Assembly: GCA_002751075.1 (NCBI GenBank)
Contig: NAOQ01000085.1
Coordinates: 110,661 to 147,063, forward strand
Source: Ichthyophonus hoferi
Taxonomy: Eukaryota > Opisthokonta > Ichthyosporea > Ichthyophonida > Ichthyophonidae
Direction: 5' to 3'
Length of the DNA stretch: 36,403 nt
Part shown: piece after piece, positions 1 through 10,920 of the stretch
How positions within the stretch are numbered: position 1 is the stretch's first letter
Layout: each line of letters opens with the position of its first letter
Made by a program: the position numbers and the translations under genes
The notes under the pieces: generated by a model
What the model was told of the DNA's origin: nothing
Seen by the model: only the letters and a program-made list of their open reading frames with translations
Databases searched by the model: none

Positions 1-1193
1 GGGGGGGGTCTATGTCTTACATAATAAATATTGTCAATTTTCAAATGCAATTGCTAATCTGAAAGGCCACTTTAGCTACATGCCAGATTTGTAAAATGAG
101 TAATGAGTAACTATATCACGTATCACGCTCTAAGGTATATGAACACGATGTTACTTTTTCTTTCTCGATCTGCAAACTACAAACTACACCCTTTACATGA
201 GGTATATTGGACACCATACCACTGATAGATGGGCTGCATACCCCATACTACTATATTATACTGATAATCATACCTTATATACCTTTATATATATATATAC
301 GATGGGTGCTATATATTGAATATTGCGAATATATAGTAGACTTGTAGATTATATTATACACCTAATTTATAATTCTCCTTTGATCTCCTCGACTTCGTCA
401 TAGATCCCCACTTTAAATGCCCTCCAATCAATGCTACATAGCCCATTGAATCTAGGAATATCTAGATATTGTAGTTCTAGCTCCAACCATACGTAGACTA
501 CAGCCTTGCTATTGTATATATTAAGGCCCAATAAAGACAGAGAAATTTCATTTCATTTCAATGATTATTGGCCAATATATTTAATAAGATGTAAACATTA
601 ATACAAATTGGTCCTCTTAATGACATATGTGGGCCTTGCTAAGTCAGTATTGGTAGGTATATACAGCTACATGCGTATCTTGGCCTCTGACTGGAAGACA
701 TGGTGTTAAAAGTAGACAGTTAGCTGGGAGCCGGCATGATTATTGCATAAATAGAAATATCTCTCTAATGGCTAAAAGTAATTAAATAATTAAGGTACAT
801 GTTGTTGGAACATATCATACCATACCAAATCATACCATATCATATCACATCACATACCATATGTAATACGTTAATATGACTCCCTATTTATATGTAATAG
901 AATATAAAATATACTTTGTTTATCATTCTCTCATCAGAGTTACTCTCTTAGATGATCTCTAAGGAGTGGCTGATTTTTGCGTTCATATATCTATATAATG
1001 GGTTTGACATACGTATTCATTCATAATTGAACGCCAAATCGCCTGTCTGTATGTAGTAATACACTAATGTTCCACCTTATTACTCCTTTGTTTTCTTACT
1101 AGTAGATGATTGGCCTGTAGGGCAACCTCGTTGTTAGGAAATATACACATAATTTAATATTAGAGTATAGTATATATTATAGTACAGTTTAAT
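1..1193. other. gene-free left flank
   Basis: No open frame with coding character or splice structure is visible on either strand. The stretch is AT-rich, with TA runs near 286-300 and a CATAC/CATAT-like pentamer stretch near 816-862. It lies beyond the 3' end of the minus-strand CDK7 gene and probably contains its 3' UTR; an ATTAAA-type signal on the minus strand directly follows the proposed stop. The window begins with eight G residues, which looks like an edge artefact rather than biology. Confidence 0.6.
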
Positions 1194-4100
1194 TCATATT
1201 TTCTTAGTATTCTCCTTGTAGTTATATTCCACTATCCTACATCCTACCCCTAAACCCATTTAAATGTTTTATAATAATAGATCATAATAACAAGCCAACC
1301 ACACTCATAAATTACAAAGAACAGAGAGTAAAAGAGTCGTACAAAATATCCAAGACTTGCTTTGCTTGTAAAACAAATAAAAAAATTAAAATAATAAATA
1401 ATAAATAATACAGAAAACCCACCGAAATTCATATTTGACAACTTTCGCTTTCTCTCAGCTTGAGCTTTACTAGCTAGAATGGCTGCTGTATCAACTCCAG
1501 GAAGGTAAATTGGTGGAGTGGGGGCAGGCGCCTCGCCAAAGTAATTGTGCTTAAGGCACTGTGGCAATCGGGTATAAGAATTAAGGTCCTATTTTTTTTT
1601 TTTTTTAAAAAAAAAAATACACTTCTTTTAATTTATACTCAACCTAGATGTTATCTAGCATGTCGTCAGCAAACTTATTTCATAATTGTTATCTAACATA
1701 TTATAAATTTCGTTTTTAATCAACATAACATGTTGTTGGCATCATTTGTTCGGTCAAAGAATGCTATGTGTATGTGTATGGGTGTAGTGCATCCTCTTGC
1801 TTTATTCTATGAAGCGTGTATATATAATAACTATGACTAAGAGAAAATAAATAATACAAAGGAACAAAGGAGTATAGAAGGATATTTAATTGGGTGAAAA
1901 GAATACCACGATTCAATGAGCTAAGAGGGCCTGCTTGTGACTTGTGATCGGAAGACAGAAGTTAAATAAACATAGGGAATAGAGATATAGAGATATGATA
2001 GAAAAGGGACAAGGTGTAATAATAACTACCAAACATGAACGCATATAAAGAAAGGGTATGTATGAGTATGTATGTAGCTACCTGTGTGGCAGTAAATCGT
2101 TTATGGGGGTCGTAGACCAACATGTTTTCCAGCAATGCTACTACTTCCTTCCCTGCCGCTCCAAAGATTGCTCCAATTCCTGGGGCCTGATATGCTCGAT
2201 ACTTTCCATACCCTGGCAGTTGAGTCAATCCCTACATAGATATACAGATGTTTGGACGGGTTAGCGTGTCAGCAGTAGTGCTTGTATATGTATATGCATA
2301 TCATGTCCATATGGCAGCAGATGGCTAATCAACGTTCTTAGGAGAGATCAAAACACAAGCCTCTGGTAATGCAATGCTCATTACACACCCACAAACTTAG
2401 CATCCCTCCTGGATCGCCCATTCTGTACTATCAGTATTAGTGCGCCTAAATGAACTAAGGTGCGACTCCTTCCTTCAGTTATATTATTGAAACGGTTCTT
2501 AGTGGCTCTTACCGGCCAATCAGTCTCGGTGGGGGTTCCCAGGACTTGGAACATGCGATCCAATTGGGCAATCTCGTTATCGGAGGGCTGGGCTATGAAG
2601 GGAGCCCGTTGCAGCAACTGTAGGAGGGAAAAAAGGATGCGATGATGATTGGATTGATTGGCTGAGGTATACAGGTGGGAAGTAAAGCTACCGCCACGAG
2701 AATGCATAAATAATAAGCCCTACTATTGGCCAGAGATCATGTATCTTTCTTCTCACCTCTGCTAAGATACAGCCAGTAGCCCAAATATCAGTGGCTACAC
2801 CGTACTGTGATGCTCCCAGGATCAGCTCGGGGGCTCTATACCAACTGTATATGTGTGTGTATATGTATATATATGAATGTGTGCATATATATGTTTACAT
2901 ATTTTTTTTACATATATGAAGGCATGTGCAAACATTATGTAGGCATATAATATATATGGTTGGTATGATGGTATAAGAATAGGGAGAGGGGGAGGTTCCG
3001 AAAGGAGTCTATCTGTTTGTCTATCTGATCATTTAAAATTGATATTTGTTAAGATATCAAACATGATAAGATAGGAAACTGCAGAAAGGTAAGGCATATA
3101 TAGATGATTCACACTTTGTAGGTAACAATTACTCCGGTATAGACATACAAATTGTCTTGGTCACACAAATGCTCCTTACCCTAAAGCAATTCGCTAACCA
3201 GTATATTATATCAATCACTACATTTATTGCATCGGCCATCTCCATCCAAAAATTTTTTCCCTCTCAATAGTCCGTTTTAGCTCTAACGGTAAGGTGATAG
3301 GCACAAGAAGAAACAATGAAACGATGTACCAGCGTAGGTTGCCACATACCACTACTTGCACCTATATGTATATATATGCTCTATATTCATGTACACGTAT
3401 AGTCAAATACATATACACATACACACACACATACATACATACATGCATGCATATATATATATAATACTGAAGGAAGCACCTACATAGTAAACACTCTTGG
3501 GGTCATATCCCTTTCCGGGCTCCCAAATTGGCGAGCCAGGCCGAAATCAGCCAGTTTAAGAACACCATTACTGTCCATTAGCAAGTTATCAGGCTTCAAA
3601 TCCTAAAGATGGTGATGTATGGTATAGGGTTACGACTATTAGATGGGTTCGTATTAATAGGCGTATATATAGTTAGCACATCAACGCATTCTACAACACA
3701 GAACATTACTATTACTATAGACGGTACATTCTAGCAAAATAAAAGAAGTGATAATCATGCATTCACGGCTGTTTCATCATAGCTAATAAGGTCAGTTTGA
3801 TAAAAGTTTAAAGCAGACCAATTACTGGATACCGTTGACCTTGACTAACATAACATAGCATAACATAGCATAATATGGATAAATATGAGAGTTGACTAAG
3901 ACAAAGACACCCTCACGTCCTACATACTCTATGTAAAATCCATCGGCTATGCAGGTACTCCAGACCACTAAGGGTTTGAAGCACAAAGCTCTTAGTGTCA
4001 GCCGGGGAGATAAACGGGTATTTGTCTTTGCCATCAATTATATTTTTAAGATCGGTGATCATGAAAGGGAACACCAGGCACACCTCATGGCCTAACCCTT

Positions 4101-6795
4101 GGAAGACATCAGCCAGCTGAAAGAGGGAGAGGAAGGGAGAGGAAGAGGCGTGGTGTGTAGTGAATGATGAGGGGACGCTATTAGTTATTGGTTAGTGTGA
4201 CTATACTATACTGCTACAATCACACCCTGTTTTTGACTACTTTTTTCATATATTAAATGATATAATACTATATTAAATTACATTACACTATATTATACTA
4301 TCTTGTCTTATTTATCCTATACTAAATTATATATACACGGCACAAGCATGCGTCGCATCGTTGTGCTAACCGACAGAGAGCAAACCAAAGGCAAGAAATA
4401 TATATCCTCTCCCATCACACATCACACCCTATGTAATACGTCTTACTCCTACCTCCATAACATTCTCATGGTTTAATTCCTGCATCAGACGGATTTCTCT
4501 CAGTGCGGTTCGGTCTAAACCATCTTGGGGAAAAGGCGACTTTTTGATCTTTTTAATGGCATACAATACATTTGTGACTTTATCACGGGCCTGTATGAGA
4601 GATGATATACAAACAAGAGGAGAAAGGAGAAAGAAAAAGGCCAACCAGAGCCATGTAAAATAAGAAATAAATACAAAACAAAGCCTAAAAATAGGAAAAC
4701 AGGGAGAGGGGTAGAAGGAAAAATAACCAATAAGAAGTAAGAAGATAAAGGGGGATAGAAGATGTGATTGGTTATTATTGGGTAAGCATTATAATTGGTG
4801 GTAAGAAGAATGTTGTCAAGCAAAGCATACATCGCTCCTGAGGCGCCCAGTACCCAGTGTGTCCCAATCACAGAGCCTATAATTAGCATTAACGTATAAG
4901 GGAAGGCTGATAAAATCCATTTAATTAACTGGCACCGAACAACAAAATGCGGGTTTTATTTCTTCGGACTACACTATAAGCACACCATACGTTCTTCTAC
5001 TAATAGGCCATATGTAGATAGGGTTGAATTATAAACCACTAGTCTGTGTAATGTAAACACGTTAGCTTAATGGTGAACTCAACTATTTCTTTATCTTTAA
5101 ATTAATACATCGTCCTATCCAGTAATAAACGTGTGCTTATTTACGTGTGCACAGAGAGTGGGCGAGAAAGAGATGAAAAATAAAATAAGAATAAAAATAA
5201 AATAAGAACAATCCCATGATATATATATCGTCCACGATTATTAAAACCCATTAATAAGCGTGACGGCAAAAATTACAAGAGAGAGGAGGAAGATATGGAG
5301 AGACAAGGACTGTGTAGTCACTGGTGTTTGAACGGTTTGTAATATATACATGTATATGAATTGCCAGGATGATAAGGAGCCAATAAAACATAGTAACAAA
5401 AACTATGATACAAAATTGAGCAGTGATATTAATATTATCTTCCTCTTCTCTTCTCGCTCATGTCACGTCACATCACCTGAATATTTGGTCATATATATAT
5501 AGATATATATAATGCCTCGCTATGTATACTTCCTATTGATATATACTTATTATTACTATATAATTCCCATTACCATCAAATACCTATTAACCTATAATCA
5601 ATAATATATAACTCCTATGCAGACCCATTCATCAACAAAGACACTCTACCTTGTAAACGGCAGCGAATGTACCCTCACCCACTGTGATCTGGGTCTCGTA
5701 CCTCTCTTCAGTCCCTTTTAATGGTCGGCCAGCCTCTGGTCATCAACAAAAGTTCAGTACACAATAATATTCATCATAATAATGATATAGGCATAATGAT
5801 AGAATGGTTGGGTAGATAGGGTGCATACATTAATATAAGTACTGGTATTAGAACAAACGAAATGGAAAAATAATTGCACAGTGAGACAAACCTCAAAATA
5901 AAATAGAAAATACAACAAAAATAAAATTACCAGAGAGAGCGGATAGTATGAAACAAAAATACAACTAAAGAAAGAATGAACGGAGAAAAGGGAAGATATA
6001 CGTATAGATAAAAGTAAAGAGGGAGAGGGCTTGATGTCTTCAGAGAGGCACAGGAACATGTTTGTAATTATAGAAGTAAATAAATAGAAAATAAAGAGAG
6101 AGAGGGAGAACCATCAAAGAAAATGTAAATATTTACTTTTCAAAGGATGTACGGTAGAGAAGTGAAGGAGCAACAAAAGGAAATGTGGGTGAAAAGGGGA
6201 TAGTGCAAGTAAACAGATGTAGCAAAAGTAAGGAATAATTAATGTGTAGGATAGAAACAAAAAGAATAAAACTTGTACGCTTGAATGTATCAAACAAATA
6301 TGGCAGGGAACAGGCGATCCCTGAAAGGGAGTACAGATATCGGGAAATATAGAGAAATATAATACAGGGAGTAAGAGAGAAAATAAAATGTGGAAGAAGG
6401 GAGAAATATATATATATATATAGAAAAAGAGAGAGTGTGTAAAAGGCATAACCTTTAGAGCATCTAACGTCACAATCAGACCTGGCCATATAAAAAGGTG
6501 TAAGAGGTGGATGAAATGGAAGGGCAACATTGGAGAGAGAAAAAACTGGCAATATTTAGGTGTATGTAGTAAGTATCAATGAGTGTAAGAAGTTGTATTG
6601 CTTATATATGTGGTGTAAATGTATATAGTATAAAAAAGCCGCAACCCCAAATATATAAATCTAGCCAGGTGAAAGCAAGGAGCAAAAGTTACTAAGAGAG
6701 TGCTAAAGAAAAATTAACTAGATATACATACTGGTTTCTCCTGTGCCAGAGACCATCCCATTTATACGCCTCTGACCTGCCTCCTCCCAGTCCAT
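1194..6795 (-). CDS. CDK7: cyclin-dependent kinase 7 (CDK-activating kinase / TFIIH CTD kinase)
   Basis: Serine/threonine kinase of the CAK complex and TFIIH, expected in the nucleus with cyclin H and MAT1, phosphorylating CDK T-loops and the RNA polymerase II CTD. Exons on the minus strand: 6795-6732, 5735-5650, 4590-4453, 4116-3928, 3602-3484, 2844-2757, 2617-2513, 2231-2082, 1558-1423 and probably 1249-1194; all phases fit, giving about 376 residues (human 346). Visible motifs: glycine loop [10 protein letters not shown] (41-50), catalytic Lys63 in AIKKIK, helix RTALREI with Glu82, HRDLKPDN with Asp160, DFG at 178, activation-loop Ser187 and Thr193 in GSPERDMTP, and WYRAPE from 200. GCILAE, LGTPTE and FTATQ are typical of CDK7. 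The tail is basic (ERKRKL), like human CDK7. The last exon is weak: reading on from 1423 gives a hydrophobic tail ending at 1250 instead. The start is the first ATG in the exon before the kinase fold. Confidence 0.93.
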
Positions 6796-8115
6796 ATTCA
6801 CAGATACTATATTGATGTATAATATAGTTGTGTGTATAGTAAGTAGAATATGTATAATATAGGAGGATAATATAGTATGATATGGTACTAATTACTATAG
6901 GACGTGGGCATGAGAGGGTGGAACAAATCGTTTTGCGTCAACTCTTACAATTACAAAGGTATGTACCCCCTAAACCTTTACATTCCCCCTAGAGTATTGG
7001 ATATTTTCAGTGCTTTCGTTTTTAACATCCTAAGCTCTAAAAAGAATCACATTTATCTTCAAAAAAATATAAAACTTTAAAAAATATTATAATTTATTAT
7101 TTAAATTTACGGCTTTAAATTGGCCTGCGAGCCAAAAAGAAAAAGTAGGTAATAGTGTCATAAACATTGAGCATGTACAGTGTAATCTCTCTATTATTGT
7201 ATTAGCCAATTAATACGTATAATCTTCATAAGAGTCCAATCAAAAACTATTGCAAATGAAAGCTAACAAAAGAAAAATATGTATCAAGAATCAGTAAAAT
7301 CGAATGATATATTTGTGGAATGTGAATATATTATCATGAACAAATGTCTGTTTTCAACTCCCGATGTCATTTTTTTTCTAACACCTTATTTACCTGGGAC
7401 GTAAGTAATCATGATGTAGATTTCTCTCAGGGATATACAAAGTTTCTCTCTGTTTTTAGCAAGTTGTTTTAGTTATTAACTGTAGTTTCCATCCAGAACG
7501 CGCATACCATTGGAGAAATTTGAATTGAATGTAAAGGATGCATCTTGAAAGCGCGTGCTGGCTTGAGTTTTTCCTAAAAAAGTCATTGTACATTTTTTCT
7601 GGTATGGTCATGAAAATAATATTTTAAAAACTTGTCAATTTTATCTTTATATTATGTTCATGAAAGAACAATCCTGAGTAAAGCATATAAGTGACAGACC
7701 CATCCAATCATCTGGGAAATAAATTTATTCTCAATACTATTCAGTAGATCTACGATCGCAACAATTTATAAGCTTTTGCTTTTAAAAATAGTTAAACAAG
7801 ATGTGATTGGTCCATATGTATTTTAATAACTCCAAGTGGCACTAGCTCGCTATTATCAGCTATTTTTGTTGGCGTTGTAATATACTGGTCGCATACTATC
7901 AAGATCTAAGCACCCGCAACTATTCAAGCCCAGAAATGGGGGCGGTAATGGATCTCCATTTTTGCTTTGGTTATGGTGCATATAGTAGTGATGTTTATTA
8001 ATGTATATGGCTACCTCAACCTTATTTCCATCCAATTATATTTGGTCGTCTATATTTTTATAAAGGTTTATATATTATATTATATAATTTTTTCTGCTAG
8101 TGGCATCTGAACCGA
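6796..8115. promoter_or_regulatory. divergent promoter region between CDK7 and the membrane-protein gene
   Basis: About 1.3 kb separates the two divergently oriented start codons, so both promoters must lie here. CCAAT-type motifs occur near 7204 (GCCAAT), 7238 and 7705 (CCAATC), and in inverse form near 7806 (GATTGG). A TATAAAGG sequence at 8059-8066 lies about 50 bases before the 8116 ATG and could serve as a TATA element. No coding frame of note is seen inside. Function is inferred from position and motif likeness only. Confidence 0.4.
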
Positions 8116-9720
8116 ATGGGAAAGAAAAAATGGTTTCAAACTGTGTGCTTTTGGGTTTTGACCCATACGTGTTGGCAAATACATATATGCATTGCTCGTG
8201 AGACTATCAAAACTGATACACCAGGCCGTATGGCCCATGATATGACGTACGACGATTCCGTATTTGAAGATTTGTCAAAAGTAGAGCAATCAAATATGGA
8301 AAAAACCCCACCTCTACAAGAAGAGGAAGATACAGAGAAATCGGAAATCCTCTTTTTACAAGATATAATTGAGGAGATACATATGTTAGATGACTTGAAA
8401 AATTCAGGAGAAAAACCTGAAGACTCATATAAACATATATTGGAAAAAATTGAGGAAGTGCAGTCCCTAGAGGTTGAAGAACAAGAACGACAACTAGTTA
8501 ATGATAATCGTGATTCGCATATAAGCCACCGCTTGCAGTTTGGCTTTTTAGACAATGAGGCTGACAATCTCAGCCTCACTCCCATGACTCTATCTGCATC
8601 TACTCAATCAAATTCCAAATCTGAATTTTACTTTGAAACAATAGTTCCAAACATTCTTCCGGAGTCTGCACTTCCCTTGCCTACTTTACTCAATGTGGAA
8701 CTTTTAGTTGATGACAAGGAAAGCCTTATGACTACTGTGGCTGATGACTCTTCTGCTGCCATAATAATGGGAGAGAGTAAAACAGCAACTGCTCAGCTTT
8801 CTACTGCTGACAATACCTTTTCCTCTAAAGAATCTAAAATAGCTCTTCCTATACCTAAAGAAAAAAAAATAGCATCACAGAGAATTGTTGGACGCATTGC
8901 GAGAGAGAAGAATGTCTTGATTATTGCACTTGTGACCATAATATTGGTAGTAGGCCTTATTATTGCAATGGCATGTGTGCTATATAGGGCCCGTCAGAAA
9001 CGCAAGACCCAGAAAAAACCCAATTTTATGATCGGTGGGAAGTTAGGGACACTCCGCTTAGAGGATGATACTTCTATGTGGACCGGAGATCAACCATTTA
9101 AATGGAAAGAAAAAAAGAATTCTAATTTTGATTTTGTTGATTCGTTTAATGGAGAATTTGCTGACATTTCTAACAGTCCAGTACTTCCACGAGACAGAGA
9201 AATGAAAAGAAATATGGATTTCATTAAAGGGGTCACTTCTGCTACGACAGATCAGATCCATCTTTCTACAGCCAAGTCTGATGCAGCTAGATCTCTTCCA
9301 ATATCTCGTTCTACTGGTCATTCTCCCGTTGAAAAGACACCAGTCTTTTCCAAACCCACCCCATTATTCCTAAAGGAAAATATTGGTTCAACATCTCAAA
9401 TTCAGCCCTATGGCAATGTAATGGGAGCAAGCTATTCAAGTTCTGGTACGACTGACCACGTGTCTGGTGGGATACGTTTCTCAGATGGGAGTGAATATTT
9501 TGGAAATCCTGCAATAGATGCTATAGCTAAAAAAGTCAAATATATTCGTCATACATCCCTTCCCCAGACCCTTCAGAGCTCTACAAAAGTGGCTGAGCCT
9601 ATGCAGAAAGAGTTGTGGCAGAGTATTGATTTGAATAAGGGGACCGTAAGTGCCGATTTGGAGACGGGGAATGTAGGGAGAGAGGTGGATAAAGCAGTCA
9701 GGAGAAAGAGCCTTATGTGA
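8116..9720 (+). CDS. unrecognised single-pass type I membrane protein, intronless
   Basis: I do not recognise this 534-residue protein. It opens with MGKKK followed by a hydrophobic stretch (about residues 6-27, ending ICIA) that looks like a signal peptide. The predicted outer part (about 28-260) is hydrophilic, very Glu/Asp-rich from 47 to 130 with likely coiled-coil stretches (LQDIIEEIHMLDDL, HILEKIEEVQSLEVEEQERQ), then Ser/Thr-rich. One transmembrane helix lies at about 267-290 (LIIALVTIILVVGLIIAMAC), followed by the stop-transfer run RARQKRKTQKK and a cytoplasmic tail of about 240 residues rich in Ser, Thr and basic residues. This is the layout of a cell-surface sensor or adhesion receptor, but no enzymatic or adhesion domain can be seen. 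It is the only intronless gene in the window. The start is the first ATG, which supplies the signal peptide; a possible TATA box lies 50 bases upstream. Confidence 0.85.
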   Translation: MGKKKWFQTVCFWVLTHTCWQIHICIARETIKTDTPGRMAHDMTYDDSVFEDLSKVEQSNMEKTPPLQEEEDTEKSEILFLQDIIEEIHMLDDLKNSGEKPEDSYKHILEKIEEVQSLEVEEQERQLVNDNRDSHISHRLQFGFLDNEADNLSLTPMTLSASTQSNSKSEFYFETIVPNILPESALPLPTLLNVELLVDDKESLMTTVADDSSAAIIMGESKTATAQLSTADNTFSSKESKIALPIPKEKKIASQRIVGRIAREKNVLIIALVTIILVVGLIIAMACVLYRARQKRKTQKKPNFMIGGKLGTLRLEDDTSMWTGDQPFKWKEKKNSNFDFVDSFNGEFADISNSPVLPRDREMKRNMDFIKGVTSATTDQIHLSTAKSDAARSLPISRSTGHSPVEKTPVFSKPTPLFLKENIGSTSQIQPYGNVMGASYSSSGTTDHVSGGIRFSDGSEYFGNPAIDAIAKKVKYIRHTSLPQTLQSSTKVAEPMQKELWQSIDLNKGTVSADLETGNVGREVDKAVRRKSLM

Positions 9721-10920
9721 AGTGTAGTGCAATGTGGTTGCTTATCTACAAAAAATGAATACACAGCAGTTTAATATTAGCCACCACATTTTACTGTCCA
9801 ATTACTTTGGGTTGTGTTGCTTTTATCTCCTACATTAATATTTTCAATCGTCCATGTTTTTTAAGTAATATCATTCGTATACATTCAAGGTTTTTCCGTC
9901 ACCAATTATGGTCAACACCTATGTTCTTCATCTCAGTCTACACATATTAACTATAATCATCAGTGCATTCCATTTAGTTTTTTATCCCAGCTGCTGACTA
10001 AATCTACAACTTAAAAAGATCCAAGGCAAATTGCCAGTCCTACCATTCTTAGTAGTCAACATTTATATATTCTCTAATATAGCATCAAACTGCTTATTTT
10101 CTCTTAACCCAGCATTTGTTTCATATGTTTTTTGATGCTGATATTTTTTATCCTGTGTCATTTTTGCTTTTTCGAATAGGTTTAGCATGCTATAATTCAT
10201 TATAAATGGTGTTTATCTGTGCCTATTTTTAAGTTAGCACATTTTTAAAAAAAAATACGCATTTATTTTACTTGCCCAATCAACTCTTGCTTTTTATCTT
10301 TATTAGTATATTCACAAAAAACTCAATAGATATTATGATTCAAGAAACGACGATTAAACTCGTGACCATTTCTATAATATTGTAAGTGATATAGGTCGTA
10401 TGTGGAAAACGTGGTACCTTTTATGCATACAATTTGATTTCAAGATATTTGAATTTCCGAATCTTACTACAGCAGCTCAACTGTGTTTTTTCCTTTAAAA
10501 ACAAATGCTATGAGGAAGATATATTCTGAAATGGATGCAGGTCCAATGCACCTGGTTGGCAATCTTTAATATAGCTGAGTTCGAGGGAATCGTATTAGGT
10601 TTTCTTAAAACATCTGGGCAGATTATCTTTTTATACGTCAGTAGAACAAACCTTGTCTCGGAAAACTAAGGAGTGGTATGGGGAAGGTTGGGCACCGCGT
10701 AATATGTGATATGCCCCAAGTTTCCATGTACAACACGATTGAGGGGAGGGTATAGGAAGTATGAAGCATAAGATCCTATATAATGAAAATAAGATGGGGT
10801 ATCTAACATGTTTTTATAATATTTCATTCAGATGTCTTTCAAAATTCACGTTCGCGCCTGAAAAAATAAAATAGGTATATTCATCTAAACATTTGTTTGT
10901 TGTGGAGTAGTGACACAATT
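9721..10920. other. convergent intergenic spacer
   Basis: This 1.2 kb lies between the stops of two convergent genes and should hold both 3' UTRs. No AATAAA signal close to either stop was found. A slightly less AT-rich patch at 10500-10760 holds only very short open frames on both strands. I see no RNA gene or mobile element here. Confidence 0.5.

Noticed and set aside
1-8. Run of eight G as a possible functional element.
   Set aside because: It sits at the extreme edge of the window and looks like a sequencing or assembly edge effect.
1250-1422. Direct extension of the CDK7 last exon to a stop at 1250.
   Set aside because: The translation turns abruptly into AT-driven hydrophobic residues after NMNF, directly at a GTGGGT donor; a short further exon at 1249-1194 fits phase and is preferred, though not certain.
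4515-4889. Minus-strand 124-residue open frame across CDK7 intron 2.
   Set aside because: Overlaps the true exon in another frame and is hydrophobic, pyrimidine-driven intron sequence.
6114-6552. Two overlapping minus-strand frames of about 139 residues.
   Set aside because: Both lie in CDK7 intron 1 and reflect its pyrimidine-rich coding strand (Phe/Leu/Ser/Pro runs) with no domain character.
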